A DNA stretch of 64,000 nt from JBMTVN01 sp046047235 (GTDB lineage Bacteria; Verrucomicrobiota; Verrucomicrobiia; Limisphaerales; JAHDYP01), in NCBI GenBank assembly GCA_046047235.1, contig JBJOII010000005.1:1-64000 (forward strand). Reading direction: 5' to 3'. Below are positions 24,908 through 34,018 of this stretch, one piece after another. The position numbers and the translations under genes are program-made. Numbering within the stretch: position 1 is the stretch's first letter; every line of letters begins with the position of its first letter. A model generated the notes under the pieces. That model saw nothing but the letters and a program-made list of their open reading frames with translations, was not told the origin of the DNA and made no database searches.

Positions 24908-25447
24908 TCACCGCTTGGCCCGGAGGTAGGCCTTGGAGATTCTGACGTATTTCAGCGCCAGGCGCTTGATCCCGGCTTTTTCCGCGCGAGTCAGGCTTCG
25001 CACGACCCGCCCGGGACGCCCCAACACCAACGACCCTTCTGGAACCTGCATCCCCATCGGAACCAGAGCCCCGGCCCCGATAATGCACCGGGGACCGATC
25101 ACAACTCCGTCCATGACCACCGCACCCATACCCACTAGTGCCTCGCTGCCAACGGTGCAGGCATGCACCACCGCCGAATGCCCAACCGTCACATAGTCCT
25201 GCAAAACGCACGGGTAATCGTCAGCCAGATGCAGCACGCTGTTATCCTGAATGTTGGTGCATTGCCCTACCCGAATCGCTTGGATGTCAGCACGCAGCAC
25301 AGCGTTAAACCACACACTGGAGTCGTCGCCGAGCTCGACGTCACCGATAACGTGAGCACCGGGAGCGATCCAGACCCGGCGCCCCAAGCGGGGTTCCCGG
25401 CCGAGGTAATGTTGAAGTCGAGCGGCAAGAGAGAGGGCTTTTTTCAT
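24908..25447 (-). CDS. Gamma carbonic anhydrase family protein (left-handed beta-helix)
   Basis: A 179-residue hexapeptide-repeat protein. Repeats of the type VWIAPGAHVIGDVELGDDSS build a left-handed beta-helix, and the zinc-ligand pattern of gamma carbonic anhydrases is present: His in QDNSVLHLADD, and two His in VTVGHSAVVHACTVG. Length and the C-terminal helix (SLTRAEKAGIKRLALKYVRI) match the YrdA/PaaY/CaiE-like subgroup, whose members are sometimes catalytically weak. Whether it hydrates CO2 or acts otherwise cannot be decided from the sequence. Confidence 0.88.
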   Translation of the reverse strand: MKKALSLAARLQHYLGREPRLGRRVWIAPGAHVIGDVELGDDSSVWFNAVLRADIQAIRVGQCTNIQDNSVLHLADDYPCVLQDYVTVGHSAVVHACTVGSEALVGMGAVVMDGVVIGPRCIIGAGALVPMGMQVPEGSLVLGRPGRVVRSLTRAEKAGIKRLALKYVRISKAYLRAKR

Positions 25448-25493
25448 CGGAAGCAGGTCTGGAGAGCACAGGTTGGCAGAGGAGATAGCACGT

Positions 25494-25877
25494 CTATCGC
25501 GTCACTTTGCGCCATGAGAGGAGTTGTCCCGAGGGATCAAAGGTCAGTCGTATCCAGTATTCACGACCCGTGTTCCCAAAGGTGCCGTAATGGAAACCAT
25601 ACGCCATGGTCCGGTAGCGTCCGGGATGAGCGTAACCCGCCGCATACCCCCCGTAGGGCTCGGACTGACTACGGAATGTCAGCCATTCCGCCACTCGAGT
25701 TCCATCACTGAGTTCCGCATCCTTGTCGGGCGGCCCCAACTCCAACACCGCCTCGTCAAAGGAGTACGCGCCAAGTCGACTGTCCCAATCGATCTTTCTG
25801 CTCGAACAGCCAACGATCAGGACCAAGCTCAATCCGATGATAACCCACTGAGAAAAGATGGCTTTGCTGAGGCGCAT
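25494..25877 (-). CDS. Small lipoprotein
   Basis: A 127-residue lipoprotein with hydrophobic N-terminus VIIGLSLVLIVGC, the Cys serving as lipobox Cys (about residue 24). The mature part has a SmpA/BamE-like flavour: DSRLGAYSFDEAVLELGPPD, then a Gly/Tyr-rich GGYAAGYAHPGRYRTMAYG stretch and the ending RLTFDPSGQLLSWRKVTR. That pattern is common in outer-membrane small lipoproteins, but homology is not established. It is divergent from the kinase-MurQ fusion gene. Confidence 0.7.
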   Translation of the reverse strand: MRLSKAIFSQWVIIGLSLVLIVGCSSRKIDWDSRLGAYSFDEAVLELGPPDKDAELSDGTRVAEWLTFRSQSEPYGGYAAGYAHPGRYRTMAYGFHYGTFGNTGREYWIRLTFDPSGQLLSWRKVTR

Positions 25878-25925
25878 AGCTGGACTATATCGAAGCTTTG
25901 GGAGAAATCCACGTTGACCGAAACC

Positions 25926-27857
25926 ATGAAAGAGGCGCCACCACCCGGAATGAATGCAGACAAAGGTTGCCTGCTCGGCATCGAGGGAGGAGCAACCCGC
26001 ACGGTCTTCGTTTTAGCAACGACAGATCTGAGCCAACTCGCCCGCGCGGAGGCAGGTCCCGGAAATGTCCGGCTGCTGAATGACCGGGCACTGATAGATC
26101 TCCTCCGCCAGGCTCCCGCTGCCGGAAAACCTATCCGCGCCATCGCCATCGGATTGGCGGGCGCAAGGGAGCCTGCCGACAAGCAACGCATTCTCGCTGC
26201 CGCATCCAAGGTATGGCCCGACATTCCCTGTTACGCTACGCACGATCTTGAGACCGCATTGATCGCCGCAGAAGTGGCGAAACCCCGAGTTCCGTTAACG
26301 GGGAGAAAAGGGTCGCACGTCAGCGTGCTGGTACTGAGCGGGACCGGGGCGTGTTGCTGGGGAAAAACCTCCGCCGGAAAAACCCTGCGGGTCGGAGGCT
26401 GGGGACACCTGCTGGGGGATCGCGGCAGCGCGTATGCGGTGGCACACAGCGCACTCCGATCCGTGCTGACAGAAGCAGACCGCACCGGGCCCTGGCCTAA
26501 GCTCGGGGCGGCCTTACTGCGGAAAGCCGGCCTTTCCAGCCCGGATGAACTGGTGGCCTGGATGCAAACCGCCGAGAAAACCGCCGTCGCCGCATTGGCA
26601 GTGGAAGTATTCCAGGCGGCAGCAAAAGGCGATCGCTTGGCACGGTTGACCCTTCAGAACGCGGCATCAGAACTGGCCACCGATGCGTTGGCCTGTGCAG
26701 CCCGACTAGCCGGCAGGCACTCCCGCATCACCTTTGTCTTCGCAGGCAGTTGCCTGACTCGACAGCCACAGTATGCCAGGGCCGTGGCGAGACAGATCCG
26801 GACCCGATATAAACAGGCCCACATCGTTCCGCTTCCCGCCGAGGGAGCGTGGGGGGCGGTCCTGCTGGCAGCACGGATCAAACCAGCAGCAACCTCCATC
26901 CACCAGCGTGCGAATACGACCCCGCCCCCCTCGTCCACTCCCCTGCCTCACCTGCCCCTCTCAGCCCTGGTGCAGTCCCCTACTGAACAACGCAACCCCC
27001 GATCCAACCAGCTCGACCGCCTCTCGTTGTCCAAGGCCGTTGACCTGTTCCTCGCGGAGGAACCCAGGGTAGTAGCCGGGCTGGTTCAGGAGAAAGCAGC
27101 CCTCCTGAAGGCCTGTCTCCTCATACGAAAACACCTCCAGTCGGGCGGCAGACTGCTCTATGTCGGCGCCGGAACCAGCGGACGCCTCGGGGTTTTGGAT
27201 GCCAGTGAGTGCCCCCCCACCTTTTGCTCTCCACCCGAACAGGTGCAGGGAATCATCGCAGGGGGATACCGCGCGCTGGCCGACGCCGTAGAGGGGGCAG
27301 AAGATGATGCCCACGGCGGTGCGGCGGCCATGGCAGGTCGCGGAGTAGACTCCAAGGATGTTGTTGTGGGAATTGCCGCAAGCGGAAGAACCCCCTTCGT
27401 CTGGGGAGCCCTCGGCGCCGCTCATGCGCGCGGCGCCGGGACAATCCTCGTCTGCTTCAATCCAACGGTGAAGGAGCTCCAACACCCGTTTCCCAAGGTC
27501 GTTGTGGCAGCGGACGTAGGCCCGGAACTGCTGACCGGATCCACCCGACTCAAGGCCGGAACGGCTACAAAGCTGGTCTTGAACATCTTCAGCACGCTGG
27601 GAATGGTCGGCCTCGGAAAGGTCTATAAGAACTGGATGATCGACTTGAACCCGTCCAACGTCAAATTACGTCACCGGGCCACCCGCCTGCTCCAATCCAT
27701 CGCCGGGGTGGGAACCAACGAAGCCAGGCAGCTGCTTGAAAGCACCAACTGGAAGGTCCGCCAGGCGTTGGAGACCGCGATCCGGAGCGGTCGGAAGAGG
27801 CCGGCCGCAACCGGCAGCAAGCGCACCCGCAAAAACGGAAATGCGACTAACGGATGA
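25926..27857 (+). CDS. Fusion of BadF/BadG-type sugar kinase and MurNAc-6-P etherase MurQ
   Basis: A 643-residue two-domain enzyme for peptidoglycan recycling. Residues about 15-320 form an ASKHA sugar kinase (LLGIEGGATRT phosphate loop, SVLVLSGTGACCWGK, GGWGHLLGDRGSAYAV) like MurK/N-acetylglucosamine kinases. After a Pro-rich linker, residues about 350-640 are a complete MurQ with SIS fold: TEQRNPRSNQLDRLS, YVGAGTSGRLGVLDASECPP (catalytic Glu), AVEGAEDD (second Glu) and GPELLTGSTRLKAGTATKLV. The etherase makes GlcNAc-6-P from MurNAc-6-P, and the kinase would supply the phosphorylated amino sugar. Start at ATG 25926; 25950 is possible. Confidence 0.92.
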   Translation: MKEAPPPGMNADKGCLLGIEGGATRTVFVLATTDLSQLARAEAGPGNVRLLNDRALIDLLRQAPAAGKPIRAIAIGLAGAREPADKQRILAAASKVWPDIPCYATHDLETALIAAEVAKPRVPLTGRKGSHVSVLVLSGTGACCWGKTSAGKTLRVGGWGHLLGDRGSAYAVAHSALRSVLTEADRTGPWPKLGAALLRKAGLSSPDELVAWMQTAEKTAVAALAVEVFQAAAKGDRLARLTLQNAASELATDALACAARLAGRHSRITFVFAGSCLTRQPQYARAVARQIRTRYKQAHIVPLPAEGAWGAVLLAARIKPAATSIHQRANTTPPPSSTPLPHLPLSALVQSPTEQRNPRSNQLDRLSLSKAVDLFLAEEPRVVAGLVQEKAALLKACLLIRKHLQSGGRLLYVGAGTSGRLGVLDASECPPTFCSPPEQVQGIIAGGYRALADAVEGAEDDAHGGAAAMAGRGVDSKDVVVGIAASGRTPFVWGALGAAHARGAGTILVCFNPTVKELQHPFPKVVVAADVGPELLTGSTRLKAGTATKLVLNIFSTLGMVGLGKVYKNWMIDLNPSNVKLRHRATRLLQSIAGVGTNEARQLLESTNWKVRQALETAIRSGRKRPAATGSKRTRKNGNATNG

Positions 27858-27934
27858 ACCCGCTCCTCCAGAAACCCATCGTTTCCCCGTTTCCCTCCCA
27901 TACCTTTCTCCGCTAAATTCCCCGCCCGAGAATC

Positions 27935-29377
27935 ATGCATACCTTGTTGCTCATCGATGACGAAGCCGACGTGCAGTATTCGTTCAAACGGATCTTCGAC
28001 ACCCCGAGCGTCCGCCTGCTTCCCGCCACCAGCGGAGAGGAAGGCCTGCAGCTGCTGACAAAAGTCCATCCCGACGTCGTGATCATGGACATCCGCATGG
28101 GGGGGATGAGCGGACTGGAAACTCTCCGCAAACTGCGGGAAATCGACGGCAAGATACCGGTCATTATGATGACGGCTTACGGCACGACGCGCACAGCGAT
28201 CGAGGCCATGAAGCTCGGAGCTTTTGACTACCTTCTAAAGCCCTTCGATATCGATCGGCTCAAGCAAGTCGTAAACGCAGCCCTGAAGGCCGCCGAGGAC
28301 ATGCGGCGGGTGGTGTCTTACGAACCCTTGCTGGAATCTGAAGACTATGACCTGGGGATTATCGGCCGATCCGAACCGATGCAAACGGTGTTTAAAACCA
28401 TCGGCCAGGTCGCAGGATCCGATGCCACAGTCCTGATCACCGGCGAAAGCGGTTCGGGCAAGGAACTCGTGGCCCGGGCCATCTACCATCACAGCCAAAG
28501 AAGCGAGCGCCCATTTCTGGCAATCAACTGCGCGGCCATCCCCGAGCAGCTTCTGGAATCAGAACTCTTCGGCCATGAGAAGGGCGCCTTCACCGGGGCC
28601 ACCAGCCAGCGCATTGGCAAATTTGAGCAATGCCACGGTGGAACCCTCTTCCTCGATGAGATCGGCGATATGTCGCCCTCAACCCAAACCAAAATCCTCC
28701 GCGTGCTGCAGTCCGGCGTGTTCGAGAGAATCGGCGGCAACCAATCCATCCAGACCGACGTAAGAATCATCGCCGCCACCAACCGCCCTCTGGAACAGGC
28801 CGTGGCAGAGAAGACCTTTCGCGAAGATCTCTTCTACCGCCTCAACGTTGTCCGTATCCGCCTGCCGGCGCTGCGGGAACGCCCCCAGGATATCGCCCTG
28901 CTGGTAGACTACTTCCTGAAGAAACAAGCGCACGCCACGAAGTCAGCAGTGCGAACTGTCTCGCCGGATGCCATGCAAAAGTTGCTCGCGCATCCCTGGC
29001 CAGGCAATGTGCGTGAGCTCGAGAACGCCATACACCGTGCAGTCGTCTTGTCGAAAGGCGATGTCGTGGGCCTCTCAGACCTCCCCCCGGAAGTCCTAGG
29101 CGCTGCGGCAGACAAGGCACCGGAAACCTCCCCCCTGGAACCATCCGCCCAACCACCCAACTCACCGGAAGAACTGGCCAAGGCCCTGTTCGTCTGGGCG
29201 AAAGACCACCCCGACCTGCAGGTCATCCCGGCCGTGGAGCGCGAGCTGATTCGTCAGGCCTTGCTGGACACTCAAGGCAACCAAGTGAAGGCCGCCCGCC
29301 TGCTCGGCATCACCCGGGCGACGCTCCGAAAGCGAATCGAACGCTTCCAACTGCGCCGCGAACTGGCCATCAACTAA
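27935..29377 (+). CDS. NtrC-family sigma-54-dependent response regulator
   Basis: A 480-residue transcription activator. The receiver domain (1-120) has acidic DDE at 8-10, phosphoacceptor Asp52 in VIMDIRM and Lys102. The AAA+ domain (about 140-370) has Walker A GESGSGKE at 170-177, the sigma-54 contact loop GAFTGA at 217-222 and LFLDEIGDM. A Fis-type HTH (GNQVKAARLLGITRATLRKR) ends the protein. No sensor kinase gene is adjacent. It converges on the pil operon, and sigma-54-like promoters precede pilM and the first pilin, which suggests a PilR-like role. That link is inference. Confidence 0.93.
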   Translation: MHTLLLIDDEADVQYSFKRIFDTPSVRLLPATSGEEGLQLLTKVHPDVVIMDIRMGGMSGLETLRKLREIDGKIPVIMMTAYGTTRTAIEAMKLGAFDYLLKPFDIDRLKQVVNAALKAAEDMRRVVSYEPLLESEDYDLGIIGRSEPMQTVFKTIGQVAGSDATVLITGESGSGKELVARAIYHHSQRSERPFLAINCAAIPEQLLESELFGHEKGAFTGATSQRIGKFEQCHGGTLFLDEIGDMSPSTQTKILRVLQSGVFERIGGNQSIQTDVRIIAATNRPLEQAVAEKTFREDLFYRLNVVRIRLPALRERPQDIALLVDYFLKKQAHATKSAVRTVSPDAMQKLLAHPWPGNVRELENAIHRAVVLSKGDVVGLSDLPPEVLGAAADKAPETSPLEPSAQPPNSPEELAKALFVWAKDHPDLQVIPAVERELIRQALLDTQGNQVKAARLLGITRATLRKRIERFQLRRELAIN

Positions 29378-29408
29378 AAAACCCACCCGTTTCCGGGTGG
29401 GTTTGTTG
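29375..29408. terminator. Bidirectional terminator between regulator and secretin genes
   Basis: Perfect stem ACCCACCCG (29381-29389) and CGGGTGGGT (29394-29402) with a TTTC loop. On the minus strand it is followed by TTTTTT, and on the plus strand by TTGTT. It begins within the stop of the NtrC-type gene and ends about 30 bp past the secretin stop, so it serves both convergent genes and is stronger for the minus strand. Confidence 0.85.
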
Positions 29409-29434
29409 GACAGTAATACAACCGCGGGGTCCGC

Positions 29435-30964
29435 TTAGTAGACGGGTTCGCCCCAATCGTAAGGCTCAACCCCGTCCCACGGCTCATCAAAGCTACCCAT
29501 GTCCCGGGCGTCCGGATCCTGCGGGACCGGCGTCTGTAGGAAGGTCGATTCGGTAGGCGTAAAGTCGCCATCCTGAACCACGGTCGGCGTCACGAAGATC
29601 AGGAGGTTACCCTTCCGGCGGGACTTGGACTTGTTGCCAAAGATGTACTTCATCCCCGGCAGATCACCCAGAATCGGCACCTTGGTGCTGCTCTTGCGCG
29701 TCGTGTCAGAAAGCAGACCGCCGAGAACCAGCGTGTTGCCACTGGGGATCATCACAGAGGTCGTGATCTTGCGGATCGAGAAGATGTTCGCCGAATACTC
29801 CTCACCATTGAACACCTGCGTATCCACGCTCTCGATATCCGAAACCTCAGGCACAACGGTCAGCGAAATCTGATCATTGGCCGAAATACGCGGAGTCACC
29901 TCCAGGATAATACCCAGGTTGGTGTAAGTGATATCCACCGCATTACCCACCTGCGTGCCGCCCTGGGTTACCTTGAAGATCGGAACCGCCCGGGTCACCA
30001 GCAAGGTGGCCGGTTCGTTGTCCGAAGTCACCGCGCGCGGGGTGGCCAGCGTCTCCGTCTCGGTATCCTGATTGAAGAATGAAAACACAGCGCGAGCTCC
30101 ATCCGCATTCAGGTAAGCCACCGGATGCTGAAAACCGCTGCTGAGAAACGCCGCCAACCCTGGGGTGATACCCGAAGCGATGGGAGCATTCAGCGGCTGT
30201 TCCGTTCCTCCACTAGAGGACGAGCCGCTACTACCACCCGCCTGGCTCATACCATAGCTGTTATTCCCGGCGTAGATGTTCTGGGCTTGGAAGGTGCCGG
30301 CCCAGTTAATCCCCTTAACCGACTCCGGGTTCCGGGTAGTCTCGAGGATGCGGGCCTCAATCAGCACCTGACGGGTGGCTGTGTCCACTTTGTCGACCAA
30401 ATTACTGATAGCCAGGATTTCCTTCTCAGTAGCCAACACAATCAACTGGCTCGTGCGGCCGTCAGGAATGGCTTGGCTGCGGCCTTCCATCGTCGGCTTG
30501 ATAATGGAAACCAGATTCGAAGGGTTGGTGTATTTGAGCTGGAAGATCTCCATCTGGAGAGGTTCTGCCGCAGCCGGATCCTTCACGGTGACCCGCGAAA
30601 TACCCGTCCGGGGATCACGCTCCAAACGAAGGTTGTTGTTGTTCAGCGTGGCTTCGAGCACCGCTTCGGCGGTGACCTTCTCGAGGCGGATGGAGACCAG
30701 CGGGTAGGCAGATTGACCGTCACCGCCCGGTGCCGTAACCCGCGGATCAAAAATGATGTTCAAGTCGGCCTGCCGCGCAAGGGTCTTGATAACATCCACC
30801 AAGGGAGCGTCATCGAATTGAACGAGGGGGAGTACCTCCGCTACACGAGCCGGACTGTCTTGAATCGGCGCACTGCTGTCCGTAGCGGGATTTTCCTGGG
30901 CACGGCATAGGCCTAGTGCCAGAGTCGCTCCGAAGCAGATAGCCACTGCTATTTTGGTCTTCAT
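29435..30964 (-). CDS. pilQ: Type IV pilus/type II secretion secretin (PilQ-like)
   Basis: Outer-membrane secretin of 509 residues with signal peptide MKTKIAVAICFGATLALGLC. The N-terminal STN/N0 domain is VQFDDAPLVDVIKTLARQAD. N1-N2-like modules follow (IFQLKYTNPSNLVSIIKPT; KVDTATRQVLIEARILE), then a Gly/Ser-rich loop near 270 and the secretin core ending TLVLGGLLSDTTRKSSTKVP and LGDLPGMKYIFGNKSKSR. It is the last gene of a pilM-N-O-P-like operon. The start at 30964 is chosen over a longer frame because it gives the signal peptide. No AMIN domain was seen. Confidence 0.9.
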   Translation of the reverse strand: MKTKIAVAICFGATLALGLCRAQENPATDSSAPIQDSPARVAEVLPLVQFDDAPLVDVIKTLARQADLNIIFDPRVTAPGGDGQSAYPLVSIRLEKVTAEAVLEATLNNNNLRLERDPRTGISRVTVKDPAAAEPLQMEIFQLKYTNPSNLVSIIKPTMEGRSQAIPDGRTSQLIVLATEKEILAISNLVDKVDTATRQVLIEARILETTRNPESVKGINWAGTFQAQNIYAGNNSYGMSQAGGSSGSSSSGGTEQPLNAPIASGITPGLAAFLSSGFQHPVAYLNADGARAVFSFFNQDTETETLATPRAVTSDNEPATLLVTRAVPIFKVTQGGTQVGNAVDITYTNLGIILEVTPRISANDQISLTVVPEVSDIESVDTQVFNGEEYSANIFSIRKITTSVMIPSGNTLVLGGLLSDTTRKSSTKVPILGDLPGMKYIFGNKSKSRRKGNLLIFVTPTVVQDGDFTPTESTFLQTPVPQDPDARDMGSFDEPWDGVEPYDWGEPVY

Positions 30965-31093
30965 TCTTATGATCGTTAACGGGTTATGTATTACTGTTGA
31001 ACCGACATTAGCAACTTCCACGCCATACTGCACCCAAACTACCGACACCCTCACCGCAACCCCCGGCTGAACCCCTGCCCCCAGACCCGACAC

Positions 31094-31636
31094 CTACTCC
31101 AACTGCTTCCGGTAGACGTTGGTCTTACCCACAACAATAAACTCAACCGAGTTCTCGTAGACTTTGAGCACCTTGAGCTTCAACTGCCCCAAGTCATCGG
31201 GGAGTTTCACCGGAGCCTCATCTCCCTCAACAAAGGTCTTCCCGTTGATTAATGCCACCTTGGATCCCTCGAACCCGGTAATACCCCGAAGAACAACATG
31301 CCGCGCCACGAGTTGCTCCTCCGGCACAACAGCCTGAACCGGACCGGTGTTTGCCAGCCCCCAGCGACGGCGCGACGCAGGGAAGAACGGGTCCCGAACA
31401 TCCGGATTTTCGTCGGTGATAAACACCGACTTGGGGATATCAAATTGGAAGGGCTTCGCAGACGCGGCAGCCTCATCGCCCCCGGACTCCTCCTGCCCTG
31501 CCCCAGCCTCCGCCCCGGAGTCGGCCGCCCAAGCATGGCCACCCAAGGTGAGCATGCCGGCAAACAGGCAACAACGCAGGACCGTCGCTGCACGCAACGG
31601 TCTGGTATCCAAAGAGAATGTCAGATAATCCTTCAT
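31094..31636 (-). CDS. PilP-like pilus assembly protein
   Basis: A 180-residue secreted protein with hydrophobic N-terminus (VLRCCLFAGMLTLGGHAWA) and an acidic linker (about 43-58, Ala/Glu/Gly-rich). The C-terminal part (DVRDPFFPASRRR; GITGFEGSKVALINGKTFVEGDE) has the RDPF and beta-sandwich character of PilP, the link between PilN/O and the secretin. Position between pilO- and pilQ-like genes supports this. Sequence similarity is weak, so the name is by context. ATG at 31636 preferred to a TTG at 31645. Confidence 0.7.
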   Translation of the reverse strand: MKDYLTFSLDTRPLRAATVLRCCLFAGMLTLGGHAWAADSGAEAGAGQEESGGDEAAASAKPFQFDIPKSVFITDENPDVRDPFFPASRRRWGLANTGPVQAVVPEEQLVARHVVLRGITGFEGSKVALINGKTFVEGDEAPVKLPDDLGQLKLKVLKVYENSVEFIVVGKTNVYRKQLE

Positions 31637-31641
31637 GGCTC

Positions 31642-32274
31642 TCAAGCAGCTGGCTGGGTCAGGGCAACCACTTCAAATTTAAAGCTGAGCTTCTCGCGCT
31701 CCGGATCTACCCCTGCATCCGCCTGCTTCTTCGCGGTTGAAACCGCATCTTCGACCGAACCCACAGCCACCGGCACAGGCGCAAGCTCCAGATTCTGCGT
31801 CCGGAACATGGGGTTAGAATTCTCGAAATTCGCAATGAAGGCTCCGATGTGCTCGAAAAAACCTTCGCCGGCAACTTTGAAGGTAATGGCCCGATAAGGA
31901 AAATCGCCGATCATCTCCACGTCCTGCGACTTGGAAGGAGCATCCACAGTCATCTGAAGTTCCGGAAACGCTTCCTTGGAATCGTTAATCAGATCTCGCG
32001 CCCAAAGATACGGATCACGGCTGTCAGCCATGGCCGCTTCCAGCTGTGAAAGGGAGTTAGATAGCGCATTGGCCTCAGTCTGTAGAGCGGCCGCTTTGCT
32101 CACGTAACTCTGCGCATTCACCAGCTTTTCCTTGGCTTCCTTGCTAAGCACACCGTGCCGATCGATCGCATTCCGCGTGCTCTGGATCAATAGCTGCCAG
32201 ATCACCGCCCCTGCAGCCAACGTGAGAATCACCGTTAGCACGAGTTGGTTGCGCTTGTCCTTGGAGAGTTTCAT
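31642..32274 (-). CDS. PilO-like inner-membrane pilus assembly protein
   Basis: A 210-residue bitopic protein with one N-terminal helix (LVLTVILTLAAGAVIWQLLI, about 11-30), a coiled coil (LVNAQSYVSKAAALQTEANAL) and a ferredoxin-like C-terminal domain (FPYRAITFKVAGEGFFEHIG, ENSNPMFRTQNLELAPVPV), the usual PilO architecture. It lies 3 bp downstream of the PilN-like gene. It probably pairs with PilN to align the inner platform with the secretin. Confidence 0.78.
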   Translation of the reverse strand: MKLSKDKRNQLVLTVILTLAAGAVIWQLLIQSTRNAIDRHGVLSKEAKEKLVNAQSYVSKAAALQTEANALSNSLSQLEAAMADSRDPYLWARDLINDSKEAFPELQMTVDAPSKSQDVEMIGDFPYRAITFKVAGEGFFEHIGAFIANFENSNPMFRTQNLELAPVPVAVGSVEDAVSTAKKQADAGVDPEREKLSFKFEVVALTQPAA

Positions 32275-32277
32275 GTC

Positions 32278-32952
32278 CTAGCGCTCGCGTTCCTCAAACT
32301 TAAATTCCAATACAAACTCCTGATAGGCCGTCGACCCCGGACCCAAGTCCCGCATCACCGCCCCCATCGAAATCGTTTTACCTGCCGCACCATTGGTGCT
32401 GAAGAAGGGCTGGGCAGCAATGCGGTCCTGCGTTGGCTTCACCTGATCACCAGGGTTGGGGCTGACGTCGACCAAATCGACCATGACAGTGGTGGCTTCC
32501 TTGGAAATAGCCGGAACCCTCGGCGCAGTAATGACCCCGGCCTTGTTCGTGCGCGCCGCTATCGCCGCTGTGACACTGAATTTCTGAAGGGTATTCAGCC
32601 GACGCAACCGCACCTGAGGATGTGAGGCCAACTGAAGTGCATTCAGGCAGTTACCCCAGAGTACGCGGGTAGAAGCCAGTTGCTGCAGGGAATCCAGCCG
32701 GGTCTTGTACTGGGCGATGGCAGCCTCATCCGCCAAGGCTTGCTTGAATTTGGCCTCGATCTGTTTGAACTGGGCCTGACTCGCCGAGGTTTGGCGCCGC
32801 ACCCCCATGAACTGGAACTGCAGGTAAGCACCCCAAGCCAACAACACCGCCACCAGCCCCGCCGCCACATAAGTAGCCCGCTTAACCGGATCGCGACGAC
32901 GCTCCTCGTCCCGGACCTGCTGTTCCGCCAGAAAATTGATACGGATAGGCAT
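32278..32952 (-). CDS. PilN-like inner-membrane pilus assembly protein
   Basis: A 224-residue bitopic protein beginning MPIRINFLAEQQ, close to the INLLP-type PilN N-terminus that binds PilM. A membrane helix (about 27-47, TYVAAGLVAVLLAWGAYLQF) is followed by a coiled coil and a C-terminal periplasmic domain with VRLRRLNTLQKFSVTAAIAA. It overlaps neither neighbour, with 3-4 bp gaps to the PilM- and PilO-like genes. Assigned by order and architecture. Confidence 0.8.
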   Translation of the reverse strand: MPIRINFLAEQQVRDEERRRDPVKRATYVAAGLVAVLLAWGAYLQFQFMGVRRQTSASQAQFKQIEAKFKQALADEAAIAQYKTRLDSLQQLASTRVLWGNCLNALQLASHPQVRLRRLNTLQKFSVTAAIAARTNKAGVITAPRVPAISKEATTVMVDLVDVSPNPGDQVKPTQDRIAAQPFFSTNGAAGKTISMGAVMRDLGPGSTAYQEFVLEFKFEERER

Positions 32953-32956
32953 AGGG

Positions 32957-34018
32957 CTAGATCATCGTTAAGGCCGCACCAATGGCCGTTCCTAGCAGGG
33001 CTGCTTCAGTTTCAAAATTCGCCATCTGCTGGGCCGGAAGCGCAGGAGTCAGGCCGGCCACCGGATTCCAGGCCACACAGGGCACCATCAGCTCGGATTG
33101 AAGCACCTCGAGAAAAAAGTCCGAGCGCGCCGCAGCGCCTGAAACATAGACCTTCCCCACCGTGCGGTCCTGCTGGTGCTCGAAGAAATCAATCGAAGCA
33201 CGAAGCTCACGAGCCAGCGGCGAAAGCATCGGGATCAGGGTGCTTTCGACCTCATGAGCCAGCCCAACTTTAATACCCTCAGCCTCGCTGTAGCTCGTGC
33301 CCAAGGCCTCAGCCAAGCCCGTGGTCAACTTGTCACCGCCTACATTGACTACCCGGCTCAGAATGATCTCCCCCTCCTGCAAAACACAGATGGCCGAGTG
33401 CCTGAACCCCAGATCCACCATCGCAAACGCTTCCTTGCCGAAAACCTCCGGCTCCGCACTCTCAAACGAGTTGATCGGACAGATCAGCTCAGGAACCACC
33501 GCCTCGACCTGCAACCAGGCACCCTTGGCCAAATTGATGCACTCCTGGAGAATCGGGTTCTTGACCGCACCAACCAAAACCTTGGTTTTTTGTCCCGGTT
33601 TGGGCGCCTCGCCCGAAGCGTTGGCCCGGGGCGGCCAGATGTGACAGTCAAAGGCCGAATCAGCCAAATCCTGCTGGAGATAGGATCGCGAATTAAAACG
33701 TAGCATGGACCGCATATCCCCCACCGGAACCAGCGGCATCTCGGCCGGCCGCAACAATGAATCCGAAGCGGAAACCGTCATCACCACGGCTTTGGTTTTC
33801 GCCGAGAGCGCAGCAAGCAGCTTGGACATCTTGTCCTTGGGGTCCATCACCCCGCCGTCCGCGCCGCCCTGCATACAGTCCAGGACAGCATAATTCGTGA
33901 GGGAAAAACCTCCCCCCTTACGCTGAATACACGCTGCTTTGGCACTATGGGCCCCCAAATCAATACCAATGATTTGGTCACGCCTCTTTGTACCGCTTCC
34001 CAAAAACGGCAAAGCCAT
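32957..34018 (-). CDS. pilM: PilM-like actin-fold ATPase of pilus assembly
   Basis: A 353-residue cytoplasmic ASKHA-fold protein, first gene of the operon. Motifs are IIGIDLGAHSAKAACI (phosphate 1), FAMVDLGFRHSAICVLQ (phosphate 2), VVNVGGDKLTTGLAEALG, and KVYVSGAAARSDFFLEVLQ (adenosine loop). These match PilM, which binds the PilN N-terminal peptide. No PilB, PilT or PilC gene is in the window, so the motor parts are elsewhere. A sigma-54-like site lies about 75 bp upstream. Confidence 0.9.
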   Translation of the reverse strand: MALPFLGSGTKRRDQIIGIDLGAHSAKAACIQRKGGGFSLTNYAVLDCMQGGADGGVMDPKDKMSKLLAALSAKTKAVVMTVSASDSLLRPAEMPLVPVGDMRSMLRFNSRSYLQQDLADSAFDCHIWPPRANASGEAPKPGQKTKVLVGAVKNPILQECINLAKGAWLQVEAVVPELICPINSFESAEPEVFGKEAFAMVDLGFRHSAICVLQEGEIILSRVVNVGGDKLTTGLAEALGTSYSEAEGIKVGLAHEVESTLIPMLSPLARELRASIDFFEHQQDRTVGKVYVSGAAARSDFFLEVLQSELMVPCVAWNPVAGLTPALPAQQMANFETEAALLGTAIGAALTMI

